DNA of 64,000 nt, from assembly GCF_963681195.1 (NCBI RefSeq), contig NZ_OY808998.1:124001-188000 (forward strand). Reading direction: 5' to 3'. Position numbers and translations under genes: made by a program. Position 1 is the first letter of the stretch; each line of letters opens with the position of its first letter. Below, piece by piece: positions 1 through 10,477 of the stretch. This stretch comes from Vibrio sp. 16 (GTDB lineage: Bacteria; Pseudomonadota; Gammaproteobacteria; Enterobacterales; Vibrionaceae). The notes beneath the pieces are model-generated. The model made no database searches. It worked only from the letters and a program-made list of their open reading frames with translations, and was not told the origin of the DNA.

Positions 1-475
1 CCATGTGTTTTAGCACTTGCTCTGCTCTATCAAACGCTTTATCGCTGCCACCAACGATAAAAGTCAGTGTCCCGGCTGCTGCCCCCGCAACGCCTCCAGA
101 GACCGGAGCATCGACAAACTCAAGCCCTTTGCTCTGTGCGTGGGAAGCAACCAATCGGGCAGAGTCTGGGTCGATGGTTGAGGAATCGATTAACAGAGTA
201 TTTGGCGCCACGACATCAATGAGTCCTTTATTACCTTGGTGGTCACCGAGATAGACCGCGCGAACATGCTCCCCCGCAGGTAACATGGTTACCACGGCAT
301 TTGCACCGCTTAGTGCTTCTTCGATTGAGTTTGCCGCGACAGCGCCTTGTGACGCCAGTTGCTCTACCGATTGCTCCACCAAATCAAATACTTGCACCCT
401 GCACCCTGCTTTCACTAAGTTCAGTGCCATGGGTGCACCCATATTGCCAAGTCCGATAAACGCGATGGTTGTCAT
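1..475 (-). CDS. mmsB: 3-hydroxyisobutyrate dehydrogenase, partial (C-terminus beyond window)
   Basis: NAD-dependent oxidation of 3-hydroxyisobutyrate to methylmalonate semialdehyde in valine breakdown, in the cytoplasm. The first 158 codons are visible. They begin with a Rossmann nucleotide-binding loop GLGNMG at residues 8-13 and include the substrate-binding signature DAPVSGG at 122-128, both typical of beta-hydroxyacid dehydrogenases. The ATG at 475 follows an AAGGA ribosome site. It is the last visible gene of the minus-strand valine operon and starts 32 bases after the hydrolase gene ends. The C-terminal catalytic lysine region lies outside the window. The family is clear; the exact substrate is inferred from the neighbours. 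Confidence 0.92.
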   Translation of the reverse strand, partial: MTTIAFIGLGNMGAPMALNLVKAGCRVQVFDLVEQSVEQLASQGAVAANSIEEALSGANAVVTMLPAGEHVRAVYLGDHQGNKGLIDVVAPNTLLIDSSTIDPDSARLVASHAQSKGLEFVDAPVSGGVAGAAAGTLTFIVGGSDKAFDRAEQVLKHM

Positions 476-507
476 AACAGTGTCCTTTTGTTTTGAGAGT
501 CAACTGA

Positions 508-1638
508 CTAGTAGTGCCCTAACTGTGCAAGAGGGTGTGACTCTGGCGTCCACAGGGAGGTAAACATTTCATCAATAAGCTTATCTTCGACAGCAGCGAG
601 GCTTTTATACTTCCAGTTTGGAGAACCATCCTTATCGACCAATCGTGCTCTCACGCCCTCTTGAAACTCGCCCAATAGGCAGCAACACACTGACAACGTC
701 AGCTCTAAGCGAAAACAATCTGCCAATGAAAGGTCATGGCAAGCGGTCAATTGACGGTAGCAAATATGGGCACTGATCGGGCTGCCAGTGGCGAGATTTG
801 ATTTCGCGCGCGCTAACCACTGGCTTTCACCCTCTATTGCGTCAATGGCATCAACCACTTGAAGTAAGCTGTCCTGTTGGCAGGCTTGTTGAATATGCGG
901 GTAAAAGGGAAGTAGCTGAGGTTTAGGTGATTCGTGATGCGCCTCTTGAGCAAATGTTTCCAACAACTCAGTCACGACTTCATAGGCGTCGTCCACGCAT
1001 TCCCAGTCGGCCACTTGGAGTTGTTCGATCAAGCTGGCTTTATGTTCTGGAAGCGCCATAAAGTCTGCCAAATGGACGTCAACGGCATCAGTCGCATTGA
1101 GCATGGAACCGGTGAGCCCAAGGAAAAGACCTATCCCGTCATCCAACCGATTCAAGAACCATGTTCCACCGACATCAGGGTATAAGCCAATGCTGATTTC
1201 AGGCATTGCGAGCTTCGAATTGGGTGTGACGACTTTATGGCTTGAGCCCATAAACAGCCCCATGCCTCCACCCATCACAATTCCGCTTCCCCATGCGATG
1301 ATCGGTTTGCAGTAGGTGTGAATTAGGTAGTCACATTGATACTCGATGGTAAAGAAGTCGCCACACACTCGGCGAATCTCATCATTGGTGTTGTCACGCA
1401 TTACTTCATGCATCGATTTTACATCGCCGCCCGCGCAAAAAGCCTTTTCTCCGGCACCTTCAAGCACCACACAAATGATGTCATCGTCTTCTTGCCACAA
1501 CGCTAATTGAGTCATTAACAAGGTGAGCATGTTGGCGGTTAACGCGTTTAATGAAGGGGCGTTGTCGAGCGTGGCAACGGCGATTTTGTGTTGACTGTCA
1601 CTGCAAGGCAGTAGATTAAAATGGACAGTATCGGTCAT
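508..1638 (-). CDS. 3-hydroxyisobutyryl-CoA hydrolase (enoyl-CoA hydratase/isomerase family)
   Basis: Predicted to hydrolyse 3-hydroxyisobutyryl-CoA to free 3-hydroxyisobutyrate, the substrate of the next gene product (MmsB). At 376 residues it has the longer length of this crotonase subgroup. It shows the oxyanion-hole segment GAGEKAFCAGGDVKSMHE near residues 60-77 and PEISIGLYPDVGGTWFLNRL near 145-165, with the Glu and Asp expected of the hydrolases. The ATG at 1638 follows a GGGG-rich ribosome site nine bases after the hydratase stop. Its place in the valine operon fits. Some database entries name this family only as enoyl-CoA hydratase/isomerase. Confidence 0.88.
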   Translation of the reverse strand: MTDTVHFNLLPCSDSQHKIAVATLDNAPSLNALTANMLTLLMTQLALWQEDDDIICVVLEGAGEKAFCAGGDVKSMHEVMRDNTNDEIRRVCGDFFTIEYQCDYLIHTYCKPIIAWGSGIVMGGGMGLFMGSSHKVVTPNSKLAMPEISIGLYPDVGGTWFLNRLDDGIGLFLGLTGSMLNATDAVDVHLADFMALPEHKASLIEQLQVADWECVDDAYEVVTELLETFAQEAHHESPKPQLLPFYPHIQQACQQDSLLQVVDAIDAIEGESQWLARAKSNLATGSPISAHICYRQLTACHDLSLADCFRLELTLSVCCCLLGEFQEGVRARLVDKDGSPNWKYKSLAAVEDKLIDEMFTSLWTPESHPLAQLGHY

Positions 1639-1647
1639 ATTGCCCCC

Positions 1648-2424
1648 TTATTGGTTTTTCCATTCAGGTGTACGCTTTTCAAGAAATGCGTTCACCCCTT
1701 CTTGTTGATCATCCGTATCGAAAAGAGCCATAAACAGCTCCCTCTCTTTTGCTAAACCGTAGTCTCGCGTTTGGAACCGTGTGGTCTGGATCAGCGTTTT
1801 ACACGCAGCCACCGATGAAGGTGATTGATTGGCGACTTGTTTCGCAAGTTCAATGGCTTGATTTAACGCATCGCCTTTTTCAACCACTTGTTCAATCAGC
1901 CCAATTTTTTCCGCCATCTGCGCATCGATCTGTTCGCCGCAGAGAATCATCCGCTTAGCCCAACCTTCACCCACTAAAGCCGTGAGATTCTGAGTCCCTC
2001 CAGCGCACGGCAGCAAGCCCACTTTCGCCTCAGGCAGCGCGAGCTTGGCTTGCGTTTCTGCGATGCGTATGTCACAAGCCAACGCCACTTCCAATCCGCC
2101 TCCCATGGCGTAACCGTTGATAGCCGCTATCGACACGCCGCGAAATTGAGATAGGGTTTCGAATGCTTCCCCAAAGGCTTTTGCCATATTAAACGCGACA
2201 GCTTTATCACCCGATGCAAATAGGTTAAGGTCAGCGCCCGCAGAGAAGAATTTTTCGCCTTGCCCCACTAGCACCAGCGCATAGACATCGCGATCGGCAT
2301 TTAAGCTCAACACCAATTGCTTTAGTTGCATCAGGCTTTGCTCTGTCCATGTATTGGCGGGCGGATTGTTCATCGTGATCACGGCAATATGGTCAGACAC
2401 GGTGTGTTCGATTGCGTTGGTCAT
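1648..2424 (-). CDS. Enoyl-CoA hydratase (methacrylyl-CoA hydratase of valine degradation)
   Basis: A 258-residue crotonase-fold enzyme predicted to hydrate methacrylyl-CoA to 3-hydroxyisobutyryl-CoA. The two oxyanion-hole segments are visible: a FSAGADLNLF motif near residue 60 and AINGYAMGGGLEVALACDIRIA near 105-125, followed by LPEAKVGLLPCAGGTQ with the acid residues. The ATG at 2424 has AAGGA upstream. It sits between the acyl-CoA dehydrogenase and the hydrolase, matching the pathway order. It could act on other short enoyl-CoAs; the specific substrate is inferred from the operon. Confidence 0.9.
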   Translation of the reverse strand: MTNAIEHTVSDHIAVITMNNPPANTWTEQSLMQLKQLVLSLNADRDVYALVLVGQGEKFFSAGADLNLFASGDKAVAFNMAKAFGEAFETLSQFRGVSIAAINGYAMGGGLEVALACDIRIAETQAKLALPEAKVGLLPCAGGTQNLTALVGEGWAKRMILCGEQIDAQMAEKIGLIEQVVEKGDALNQAIELAKQVANQSPSSVAACKTLIQTTRFQTRDYGLAKERELFMALFDTDDQQEGVNAFLEKRTPEWKNQ

Positions 2425-2436
2425 AGTGGTTATCCT

Positions 2437-3591
2437 TTACAGTAGCTGCGCGCCTTGCGCTAACAATCGTCTTGAAATGATTAAACGCATGATCTCATTG
2501 GTGCCTTCAAGTATTTGATGCACCCTAACATCGCGAAAATAGCGCTCCATTGGGTATTCTTGAATGTAGCCATAGCCACCAAAAAGCTGCAGCGCTTGGT
2601 CGCACACTTTAAAACCAATGTCGGTGGCGTAGCGTTTTGCCATGGCGCAGTAGGCCGTCGCGTCTGAGGAGTTTTGATCGAGCTTACAGGCAGCCAAACG
2701 CACTAATTGTCTCGCAGCCACCAATTCTGTCGCCATGTCAGCCAGTCGAAATTGAATAGATTGAAAATCGGCAATCCGTTTACCGAACTGCTTGCGTTCT
2801 TGAATGTACTGCGTCGCCTGATTCAGAGCTTGCTGGGCAGTCCCAATAGAACAAGTCGCAATGTTAATCCGCCCCCCGTCCAATCCTTTCATGGCAAAGG
2901 TGAACCCTTCGCCTTCTGCGCCAAGTCGATGATCGTCAGGAATGACCACACCATCAAAGGTGACTGAGCGTGTTGGCTGGCTGTTCCACCCCATTTTTGG
3001 CTCTTTTCGTCCGTAGCTTATCCCTTCGGCACTTGCGGGAACCACAAATGCCGAAACGCCCTTTGCCCCGTCGTCGCTGGTCCTTGCCATAACAACCAAT
3101 ACGTCGGTATCACCCGCACCCGAGATAAATGCTTTGGCCCCGTTCAATATATAGCGATCACCTTGCTTGATGGCACTGGTTGTCAAAGAAGCGGCATCGG
3201 AGCCTGCGTTTGGCTCGGTTAAGCAGTAAGATCCTAACCATTCACCAGTGACCAGTTTGTCGCAATAGCGCTGTTTGACGGCATCGGTTGCAAAACTTGC
3301 CACCATCCAACTGACCATATTGTGAATGGTCATGTAGGCGGTGGTCGACGTGCAGCCCATCGCAAGCTGCTCAAATACGATAGAGGCGTCTAAACGGCTC
3401 AAGCCCAAACCGCCTTGGTCTTCTGGCGTGTACAGGCTTAAAAAACCCAGCTCGCCCGCTTCGCTCAGAACCTCTTTAGGAAAGATTTGCTCACTATCCC
3501 ATTTGGCGGCATTTGGCATTAAACGTTGCTCGGCAAATTGTGCCGCGGTATCGGCAAACGCTCGTTGTTCTTCATTCAGTTCAAAGTCCAT
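2437..3591 (-). CDS. Acyl-CoA dehydrogenase (probable isobutyryl-CoA dehydrogenase)
   Basis: FAD enzyme of 384 residues that should oxidise isobutyryl-CoA to methacrylyl-CoA and pass electrons to ETF. The family signature YCLTEPNAGSDAASL is near residues 122-136. The C-terminal LEGTNEIMRL places the catalytic base Glu at about residue 362, the usual position for short- and medium-chain dehydrogenases. This differs from the isovaleryl-CoA dehydrogenase at 6869, which lacks that Glu. The start at 3591 follows AGGAG, nine bases after mmsA ends. Substrate assignment comes from the flanking valine genes. Confidence 0.9.
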   Translation of the reverse strand: MDFELNEEQRAFADTAAQFAEQRLMPNAAKWDSEQIFPKEVLSEAGELGFLSLYTPEDQGGLGLSRLDASIVFEQLAMGCTSTTAYMTIHNMVSWMVASFATDAVKQRYCDKLVTGEWLGSYCLTEPNAGSDAASLTTSAIKQGDRYILNGAKAFISGAGDTDVLVVMARTSDDGAKGVSAFVVPASAEGISYGRKEPKMGWNSQPTRSVTFDGVVIPDDHRLGAEGEGFTFAMKGLDGGRINIATCSIGTAQQALNQATQYIQERKQFGKRIADFQSIQFRLADMATELVAARQLVRLAACKLDQNSSDATAYCAMAKRYATDIGFKVCDQALQLFGGYGYIQEYPMERYFRDVRVHQILEGTNEIMRLIISRRLLAQGAQLL

Positions 3592-3600
3592 CTGCCGCTC

Positions 3601-5094
3601 CTATTTCAATTGAATGGTTAAGTTGGGGCCAGTAGGAATGTCGTCATCGAACCAACGGGCGGTCACCGTTTTGGTTTCGGTATAAAATCGCACTGCTTGC
3701 TTACCATAAGCGTGCAAATCGCCGTAGAAACTGCCTCGCCATCCAGTGAATGAAAAGAAGGGTAACGGCACGGGAATCGGGACATTGATGCCCACCTGCC
3801 CAACTTGGATATCGTGTTGAAACTTACGCGCCGCGCCGCCGCTTGAAGTAAATATCGAGGTACCATTGCCGTATGGGCTTCGATTGATGAGCGCAATGGC
3901 ATCATTCAGTGAATCCACTTCAAGGCACACCAAAACAGGGCCAAAAATTTCTTGCTGGTAGATAGACATATCGGTCGTCACACCGCTAAACAGCGTCGGG
4001 CCCACCCAATTTCCGTCAGGCAAGCCGCTTACCGTGCAACCACTACCATCCAACTCACAAGTGGCACCTTGCGCTTTGCCTTCATCAATCAGTCTTATCA
4101 CTCGCTCTTTCGCCGCTTTGCTGATCAAAGGCCCGTAAGCAGCGGATTCATCATCCCATGCCCCTGGTTTCATCTTCGCCATTTCGTCTTTAAGCTCAGT
4201 AATCCATTGTTTAGATTCACCCACAAACACCGCGACGGAAATCGCCATGCACCGTTGCCCAGCAGCGCCAACCGATGCCCCCACTAAATTGCTGACCACT
4301 TGATTCTTGTTAGCATCGGGCATGATCACCATATGATTTTTCGCACCGGCAAAAGCTTGGACTCGTTTATTGTGCAGGGTTCCGGTGTGATAGATGTATT
4401 CCGCTACCGAGACCGACCCGACAAAAGACACGGTTCGGATATCTGGATGGGCAAGAAGGGTATCTACTTGGTGTTTGTCACCATGGACGATTTGCAACAC
4501 GCCTTTCGGTGCGCCCGCTTGCTCAAAAAGCTCAGCTAAACGGATTGACGTCAATGGCACTTGCTCTGAAGGTTTGAGGACAAAGGTATTGCCAGCAGCA
4601 ATGGCCAACGGAAACATCCACAAAGGGATCATTGCAGGAAAATTAAACGGGGTAATGCCACAGCAGACGCCGAGGGGCTGAATTAACGAGTAGCTATCAA
4701 TGTCGGTGGCAACATTTTCAACCGTTTCTCCCATCATATTGCTGGCGATGTTTGCGGCTTGCTCTACCACTTCGATCCCACGCCACACGTCCCCTTTGGC
4801 ATCCAGAAGGATTTTTCCTGTTTCTTGAGACAATAACTCAGCCAAATCGTCGTGGTGCTCTTTGAGTAAATGTTGGTAGTGGAGCATGACTCTGGCTCGC
4901 TCAGAAACCGCCACCTCTTTCCACTGATGAAAAGCATGGCTTGCACTCTCGATCGCGCGCGCTATTTCTGCGTCTGTCGCCTTTGGTAACTTGGCGATCA
5001 CGACGTTGGTTGCAGGATTGGTTACATCAATCCAATCATTGGATTGCGATTGACAGAACTCACCATCAATATAAAGCGGAACTGACTGTGTCAT
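3601..5094 (-). CDS. mmsA: CoA-acylating methylmalonate-semialdehyde dehydrogenase
   Basis: Converts methylmalonate semialdehyde, with CoA and NAD, to propionyl-CoA, the last step specific to valine. It is an aldehyde dehydrogenase of 497 residues, the usual MmsA length. The catalytic cysteine is C282 in GQRCMA and the cofactor region is [14 protein letters not shown] longer reading frame begins at 5115 and would overlap the thiolase stop. The ATG at 5094 is preferred because an AAGGAT ribosome site lies six bases upstream of it. The gene sits 13 bases after the thiolase in the same operon. Confidence 0.94.
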   Translation of the reverse strand: MTQSVPLYIDGEFCQSQSNDWIDVTNPATNVVIAKLPKATDAEIARAIESASHAFHQWKEVAVSERARVMLHYQHLLKEHHDDLAELLSQETGKILLDAKGDVWRGIEVVEQAANIASNMMGETVENVATDIDSYSLIQPLGVCCGITPFNFPAMIPLWMFPLAIAAGNTFVLKPSEQVPLTSIRLAELFEQAGAPKGVLQIVHGDKHQVDTLLAHPDIRTVSFVGSVSVAEYIYHTGTLHNKRVQAFAGAKNHMVIMPDANKNQVVSNLVGASVGAAGQRCMAISVAVFVGESKQWITELKDEMAKMKPGAWDDESAAYGPLISKAAKERVIRLIDEGKAQGATCELDGSGCTVSGLPDGNWVGPTLFSGVTTDMSIYQQEIFGPVLVCLEVDSLNDAIALINRSPYGNGTSIFTSSGGAARKFQHDIQVGQVGINVPIPVPLPFFSFTGWRGSFYGDLHAYGKQAVRFYTETKTVTARWFDDDIPTGPNLTIQLK

Positions 5095-5107
5095 AGTGGT
5101 ATCCTTT

Positions 5108-6322
5108 TCACTCAAGTGGAATTTCTATTGCCATAGCAGTGGCTTCACCTCCGCCGATACACAGAGAAGCAACACCTCGCACCACTTTTTTATTTTCCGT
5201 ATCCCCATCCGTCCCTATCGCCTGTAGCTGTCTTAAACTGTGGATCAAGGTGACGAGAATTCTTGCGCCACTAGCACCAATCGGGTGACCAAGTGCGCAG
5301 GCGCCCCCTTTGATGTTGACTTTATCGGGATCAAGACCAAGCTGTTTGACCGCAATTTGGGTAACCACCGCAAATGCTTCGTTGATCTCCCATAGGTCAA
5401 CCTCATCGACACTCCAATCAAGCGTCGATAACAAGGTTTCGATGGCAAACACCGGCGCTAACGTGAACTCTTCAGGGGCTCTGGCATGTGTTGAATGACC
5501 TTTGATAACGGCGAGTGGCTTAAGTTTTTGCTGCTTTGCCAGTGTCGGCGACATTAAGATCAAAGCAGCGGCGCCATCGGAAATCGCACTCGAGTTTGCG
5601 GCTGTCACCGTACCTTGTTTGTCGAAAGCAGGTTTTAGTTTGGGGATTTTGGCAGGGTCAACGCGGTGAGGCTGTTCATCACGCTCAAGCTTTTCACCAG
5701 AGCTCAATGTGAGCGGACAAATCTCGTCAGCAAATAAACCTTGTTCATCTGCGCTTCGAGCTCGGTGAATCGAGTTAGTTGCCCACGCATCCATCTCTTC
5801 GCGAGTAAACTTCAACTTGTCGGCAACCTGTTGTCCATAGACGCCCATTAACTCGCCTTGATAGGCATCTTGCAGGCCATCTAAAAACATATGGTCAAAC
5901 GTTGTTTTGTGCCCCATTCTCGCACCACCACGCTGCTCTTTTAGCAAATAGGGCGCGTTAGTCATGCTTTCCATTCCACCCGCGACCGCACATTGGATCG
6001 AGCCTAGTTTGATAAGATCGTTTGCCAACATCGCGGCCTTCATGCCTGAGCCACATACTTTATTGACCGTCGTAGATGGTGTTGATTCACTTAAACCAGC
6101 TCCAAGCGCTGCTTGTCTTGCGGGCGCTTGGCCACAACCAGCTTGTAACACACAGCCCATAAAGACTTCATCGATTAGGTCACTTGCAATGTCTGCGGCT
6201 TCAACTGCGCTCTCTATCGCCATGGCGCCAAGCTGAGGAGAGGAAAATCTTGATAAGTCTCCTTGAAAGCACCCCATCGGTGTCCGCTTCGCCGCAACAA
6301 TCCAGATATCGCTATCTCCCAT
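5108..6322 (-). CDS. Acetyl-CoA C-acyltransferase (thiolase)
   Basis: Condensing/cleaving thiolase of 404 residues, first gene of the minus-strand valine operon. The acyl-accepting cysteine is C90 in [10 protein letters not shown]. The later signatures [12 protein letters not shown] and [10 protein letters not shown] carry the catalytic His and second Cys. In these clusters it probably cleaves acetoacetyl-CoA produced from leucine, or a branched 3-ketoacyl-CoA from isoleucine. A GTG four codons upstream (6334) is possible, but the ATG at 6322 keeps the purine-rich GGGGGA upstream. Two LiuR-type operators lie in the promoter region it shares with liuR. Confidence 0.9.
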   Translation of the reverse strand: MGDSDIWIVAAKRTPMGCFQGDLSRFSSPQLGAMAIESAVEAADIASDLIDEVFMGCVLQAGCGQAPARQAALGAGLSESTPSTTVNKVCGSGMKAAMLANDLIKLGSIQCAVAGGMESMTNAPYLLKEQRGGARMGHKTTFDHMFLDGLQDAYQGELMGVYGQQVADKLKFTREEMDAWATNSIHRARSADEQGLFADEICPLTLSSGEKLERDEQPHRVDPAKIPKLKPAFDKQGTVTAANSSAISDGAAALILMSPTLAKQQKLKPLAVIKGHSTHARAPEEFTLAPVFAIETLLSTLDWSVDEVDLWEINEAFAVVTQIAVKQLGLDPDKVNIKGGACALGHPIGASGARILVTLIHSLRQLQAIGTDGDTENKKVVRGVASLCIGGGEATAMAIEIPLE

Positions 6323-6347
6323 TGTGTCCCCCACTCCATGGAATTTC

Positions 6348-6392
6348 TTGACGTTTACGTAAGCATAGCACTAACATTTACGTAAACGTAAA
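6348..6392. promoter_or_regulatory. Two LiuR-type operators in the divergent thiolase / liuR promoter region
   Basis: Two 16-bp near-palindromes are visible: TTGACGTTTACGTAAG at 6348-6363 and TTTACGTAAACGTAAA at 6377-6392. Both match the TTTACGTTTACGTAAA consensus known for LiuR in gammaproteobacteria. On the plus strand, a -35-like TTGACG (6348-6353) and a -10-like TAACAT (6372-6377) are separated by 18 bases. The operators therefore overlap a plausible liuR promoter and could repress it. On the minus strand the same block lies 26-70 bases ahead of the thiolase start. I infer that both the leucine and valine operons are controlled here. Confidence 0.85.
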
Positions 6393-6442
6393 GAAACGCA
6401 TTTTTTACAATCTATTCTTAGGCAGTTGGAGAATAAAGACAG

Positions 6443-6811
6443 GTGGAAAGATTTAAGATTAGTGAGCTGGCAAAAGAGTTTGGTATTACCACTCGAAGCA
6501 TTCGCTTTTATGAGGATGTGGGGCTTATCGAGCCCGAACGTAAAGGCACAATGCGACTCTACCAGCGTAGGGATAAAATCCGCCTAAAACTGATTCTTCG
6601 TGGTAAACGACTGGGCTTCTCTCTGGCCGAGATCAAAGAGCTATTTGCACTGTATGATACTCACCAAGAAGATACTCAGCTGACTAAAATGCTCAAGATT
6701 ATTGATGAAAAGGAAGCTGTGCTTAAGCGTCAACTCGAAGACATTACCGTAGTTCTTGAAGACTTAAACGCAGCTCGTCAACGATGTGAAGAAGCCCTAA
6801 GTCAAAGCTAG
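6443..6811 (+). CDS. liuR: MerR-family regulator LiuR of branched-chain amino acid catabolism
   Basis: A 122-residue regulator with the N-terminal MerR winged helix (FKISELAKEFGITTRSIRFYEDVGL, residues 4-28) and a C-terminal dimerisation coiled coil (about 80-120). There is no cysteine metal site; the single Cys is near the end. LiuR represses leucine/isovalerate genes in many gammaproteobacteria. Its place directly before liuA and beside LiuR-type operators makes the name secure. The start is GTG at 6443, with GGAG about 12 bases upstream, a somewhat long spacing. The liuA start follows 57 bases after its stop. Confidence 0.92.
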   Translation: MERFKISELAKEFGITTRSIRFYEDVGLIEPERKGTMRLYQRRDKIRLKLILRGKRLGFSLAEIKELFALYDTHQEDTQLTKMLKIIDEKEAVLKRQLEDITVVLEDLNAARQRCEEALSQS

Positions 6812-6868
6812 CAACCTTAAGTAACTTAGCGCTTCTTTTTGCATCTTTAGGTGCAACTGGGAGGCGCT

Positions 6869-8038
6869 ATGTTATCTCCATACCACCCGCTCAACTTTGG
6901 GCTGGGCGAAACCATCGACATGTTACGCGACCATGTTGGCGCATTTGCTGACCAACATATCGCGCCCATCGCAGATCAAATAGACAAAGACAATCAGTTC
7001 CCCAACCATTTGTGGCCGCTGCTCGGTGACATGGGGCTACTTGGCATCACCACGTCCGAGTCATTTGGCGGCGCTGGCATGGGCTACTTGGCTCATGTGG
7101 TTGCAATGGAAGAGATCAGCCGTGCTTCCGCCTCAGTTGCATTGAGCTATGGGGCTCATTCCAACCTTTGCGTGAATCAAATTTTTCGCAACGGCACCCA
7201 AGAACAAAAAGCCAAATACCTACCCAAACTCATTGATGGTTCTGCGATTGGCGCATTGGCGATGAGCGAGCCAAACGCCGGCTCCGATGTGGTCAGCATG
7301 CAGCTTAAAGCGACGTTAAATGGAGACCATTACCGCCTCAACGGCAACAAAATGTGGATCACCAATGGCCCCGATGCCGACGTGATCATCGTTTATGCCA
7401 AAACCGATTCATCCGCTGGCTCACACGGCATCACCGCTTTTATCGTCGAGCGAGCGTTCTCAGGTTTTAGTCATGCGCAGAGACTCGACAAACTGGGTAT
7501 GCGAGGTTCAAACACCTGCGAACTTGTGTTCAACGATTGCCTGGTCCCGGTTGAAAATGTCCTTGGTGAAGTCAACAAAGGCGTTCAGGTGCTGATGAGC
7601 GGATTAGATTACGAACGTGTCGTCCTAGCAGGCGGACCTTTGGGCATCATGCAAGCGTGCTTAGATTTAGTGATCCCTTACGTACATGAGCGCAAGCAAT
7701 TTGGCAAAGCCATTGGCGAGTTCCAACTGGTGCAAGCCAAAGTCGCCGATATGTACACCCGAACTAATGCCGCAAGAAGTTACGTGTACACCGTTGCTGC
7801 CGCCTGCGATCGGGGAGAAGCGACACGTAAAGATGCCGCTGGTGTGATTTTGTATAGCGCAGAGCTGGCTACCCAACTCGCCTTAGATGCAATACAGCTG
7901 CTTGGCGGCAATGGCTACATCAATGAGTTTCCCGCTGGGCGTTTATTACGTGACGCCAAGTTGTATGAAATTGGCGCGGGTACATCTGAGATAAGACGCA
8001 TTCTCATTGGCCGCGAACTGTTTGAAGAATCACGCTGA
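6869..8038 (+). CDS. liuA: Isovaleryl-CoA dehydrogenase
   Basis: FAD enzyme of 389 residues that oxidises isovaleryl-CoA to 3-methylcrotonyl-CoA, the first committed leucine step after the keto-acid dehydrogenase. The signature [16 protein letters not shown] is present. The usual C-terminal catalytic Glu is replaced (IGAGTSEI), while E249 in [14 protein letters not shown] occupies the alternative base position that characterises isovaleryl-CoA dehydrogenases. That pair of residues is strong evidence for substrate. The ATG at 6869 has GGGAGG just upstream; an in-frame GTG at 6851 would place this ribosome site inside the gene and is rejected. Confidence 0.95.
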   Translation: MLSPYHPLNFGLGETIDMLRDHVGAFADQHIAPIADQIDKDNQFPNHLWPLLGDMGLLGITTSESFGGAGMGYLAHVVAMEEISRASASVALSYGAHSNLCVNQIFRNGTQEQKAKYLPKLIDGSAIGALAMSEPNAGSDVVSMQLKATLNGDHYRLNGNKMWITNGPDADVIIVYAKTDSSAGSHGITAFIVERAFSGFSHAQRLDKLGMRGSNTCELVFNDCLVPVENVLGEVNKGVQVLMSGLDYERVVLAGGPLGIMQACLDLVIPYVHERKQFGKAIGEFQLVQAKVADMYTRTNAARSYVYTVAAACDRGEATRKDAAGVILYSAELATQLALDAIQLLGGNGYINEFPAGRLLRDAKLYEIGAGTSEIRRILIGRELFEESR

Positions 8039-8047
8039 GGACATTCA

Positions 8048-9652
8048 ATGACGGTAATCACAAGCAAGATTAAACCTGACGCACCGCTCTATGTAAAAAA
8101 CCATCAAGCGATGACTGCACTCGTCGATACGCTAAGAAGCAACATAGAGCTCATCAAACAAGGCGGCGGTACCAAGGCAATTGAAAGGCAACGTTCAAAG
8201 GGGAAACATCCTGTCCGAGAACGTATTGCCATGCTTTTAGACGATAACAGTGATTTTCTCGAAGTCGGACTTTTCGCTGCATGGCAAGTGTATGAAGAGC
8301 CAATACCGTGCGCGGGCGCGGTGGCTGGCATAGGAAAAGTGAAAGGCGTGGAGTGCATGATTATCGCCAACGATCCTTCCGTCAAAGGAGGAACCTATTA
8401 CCCCCTAACCGTTAAAAAGCACCTTCGCGCCCAAGAGATCGCCCAGCGATGTCACCTACCCTGCGTTTACTTTGTGGATTCCGGTGGTGCCAATCTGCCT
8501 CACCAAGCAGATGTCTTTGCAGATAAACAGCATTTTGGGCGCATCTTTTACAACCAAGCACGCATGTCGGCATTGGGTATCCCGCAGATATCGGTCGTGC
8601 TCGGTCTTTGCACCGCTGGTGGCGCCTACATTCCAGCAATGGCCGATGTGTCGATCATCGTCAAACAGCAAGGGACCATCTTTCTCGCTGGCCCCCCTTT
8701 GGTGAAAGCCGCTACTGGAGAGGTGGTCACCGACGAAGAGCTTGGCGGCGCAGATGTGCACTGCCGTAAATCGGGCGTTGCGGATTACTACGCCGAAAAT
8801 GAGCAACATGCAATGAGTCTCGCGCGCCAAGCCATTGCCAATTGCCACCTAACGCCCGTCGACTACAACCACACACCATCGGTTGCACCGCGTTACCCAG
8901 CCGAACAGTTGTATGGCATTGTAAACGCCGATTTGCGACTCACGTTTGATATTCGTGAAGTGATTGCGAGGATCATCGATGATTCCGATTTTGACGAGTT
9001 CAAAGCACTATTTGGAACCACCCTTGTGTGCGGATTTGCCCGAATTGACGGCCAATTGATTGGAATTGTCGCCAACAACGGCATCTTGTTTTCAGAATCG
9101 GCGCAAAAAGGGGCGCATTTTATTGAGCTCTGCACCAAACGCAAGATTCCTTTGCTGTTTTTACAAAATGTGACCGGTTTTATGGTCGGCAAAAAGGTTG
9201 AAGAAGGCGGTATCGCCAAACACGGAGCCAAGTTAGTAATGGCCGTGGCGTGCGCCGATGTGCCCAAGTTTACGGTCATCGTGGGCGGCTCTTACGGCGC
9301 TGGAAACTATGGCATGTGTGGGCGCGCTTACGAACCCACCATGATGTGGATGTGGCCCAATGCACGAATTTCTGTCATGGGTGGAGAGCAAGCGGCAGGC
9401 GTGCTGACTCAAGTCAAACGCGAGGCCATCGCAAGGCAAAATGGCGACTGGTCACCAGACGCCGAATCCGAGTTCAGAAAGAAGATCATCAATCAATACG
9501 AAACCGAAGGCTCGCCTTATTACGCAAGTGCTAGACTTTGGGATGACGGCATCATCGATCCAAAAGAGACTCGGAACGTGCTGTCCCGCGCGTTAAAAAT
9601 CGCCCTTAATGCGCCGATTCCAGATAGCGAGTTTGGGATTTTCAGGATGTAA
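8048..9652 (+). CDS. liuB: Methylcrotonyl-CoA carboxylase carboxyltransferase (beta) subunit
   Basis: Transfers CO2 from carboxybiotin to 3-methylcrotonyl-CoA to give 3-methylglutaconyl-CoA. It has 534 residues, the full family length. N- and C-terminal carboxyltransferase domains are visible, with glycine-rich motifs [13 protein letters not shown] (about 190-202) and [22 protein letters not shown] (about 413-434). The start has GAGG upstream, nine bases after liuA stops. The enzyme needs a biotin carboxylase/biotin carrier subunit (LiuD). That gene is not in this operon or anywhere else in the window, so activity depends on a subunit encoded elsewhere or has been lost. Confidence 0.94.
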   Translation: MTVITSKIKPDAPLYVKNHQAMTALVDTLRSNIELIKQGGGTKAIERQRSKGKHPVRERIAMLLDDNSDFLEVGLFAAWQVYEEPIPCAGAVAGIGKVKGVECMIIANDPSVKGGTYYPLTVKKHLRAQEIAQRCHLPCVYFVDSGGANLPHQADVFADKQHFGRIFYNQARMSALGIPQISVVLGLCTAGGAYIPAMADVSIIVKQQGTIFLAGPPLVKAATGEVVTDEELGGADVHCRKSGVADYYAENEQHAMSLARQAIANCHLTPVDYNHTPSVAPRYPAEQLYGIVNADLRLTFDIREVIARIIDDSDFDEFKALFGTTLVCGFARIDGQLIGIVANNGILFSESAQKGAHFIELCTKRKIPLLFLQNVTGFMVGKKVEEGGIAKHGAKLVMAVACADVPKFTVIVGGSYGAGNYGMCGRAYEPTMMWMWPNARISVMGGEQAAGVLTQVKREAIARQNGDWSPDAESEFRKKIINQYETEGSPYYASARLWDDGIIDPKETRNVLSRALKIALNAPIPDSEFGIFRM

Positions 9653-9669
9653 TACAAAGGAACGGTACA

Positions 9670-10473
9670 ATGGACATTACGCTGAGTAGCGATTTACAGT
9701 ATGAGATTGATCAAAACGGCGTCGCAACGCTGAGCCTTAACCGCCTAGATAAACACAATGCGTTTGGCGATCAATTGATTCACGAGTTAATTCTTGCCCT
9801 TGATTATCTCGCCAATCATCCTGATGTGCGCTGTTTGTTGCTTAAAGGGAATGGCGAACACTTCTCCGCGGGTGCGGATTTAAACTGGATGAAACAAATG
9901 GCGGAGCAATCGCATGAGGCCAACGTCGAAGATGCGCAAACGCTCGCCAAGTTAATGTCCATACTGGATCAGTTTCCCCACCCCACCATCGTCTACGTTC
10001 ATGGCTGGGCGTTTGGCGGTGCTTTAGGTCTTATCTGTTGCAGCGATATTGCTATTGCCGATCATCACGCTCGATTTTGCTTGAGTGAAGTCAAATTGGG
10101 GTTAGTCCCCGCAACCATTGCGCCTTATGTGATTCGAAGTATTGGCGTTAGACAAGCTCGACGATACATGCTGACAGCAGAAACCATCGACGCAAAAACC
10201 GCGCAAGAACTGCACATAGTTCACCACCTGACAAACAAAGACGACGCACAAGCCTGTATTGATCGCTTCATAGCGCAGATTTTACGTAATAGCCCAGCTG
10301 CATTACGTCACGCCAAAGAGCTTATTGAACACTGTGACAACAAAATCATCGACCGCGAACTGGTTCGCTATACCAGCGATATGATTGCCAATGTGCGCGT
10401 TTCACGACAAGGGCAAGAAGGACTCGCCGCTTTTATCGAAAAACGCCCGCCCATTTGGCCAGATGAGGAGTAA
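9670..10473 (+). CDS. liuC: Methylglutaconyl-CoA hydratase
   Basis: Crotonase-family enzyme of 267 residues that hydrates 3-methylglutaconyl-CoA to HMG-CoA in leucine breakdown. Visible motifs are NGEHFSAGADLNWMKQM near residues 61-77 and VHGWAFGGALGLICCSDIAIA near 113-133. A Ser-Glu pair (LSEVKLGLVPATI) replaces the more common PE, as is usual for this subgroup. AAGGAA precedes the ATG at 9670. Its stop is only four bases from the liuE start, although liuD would normally lie between them. Confidence 0.92.
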   Translation: MDITLSSDLQYEIDQNGVATLSLNRLDKHNAFGDQLIHELILALDYLANHPDVRCLLLKGNGEHFSAGADLNWMKQMAEQSHEANVEDAQTLAKLMSILDQFPHPTIVYVHGWAFGGALGLICCSDIAIADHHARFCLSEVKLGLVPATIAPYVIRSIGVRQARRYMLTAETIDAKTAQELHIVHHLTNKDDAQACIDRFIAQILRNSPAALRHAKELIEHCDNKIIDRELVRYTSDMIANVRVSRQGQEGLAAFIEKRPPIWPDEE

Positions 10474-10477
10474 CCCA

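Noticed and set aside
10385..10477. Longer start for HMG-CoA lyase
   Set aside because: The extra 31 codons lie inside liuC and do not match the family; the ATG at 10478 has its own ribosome site.
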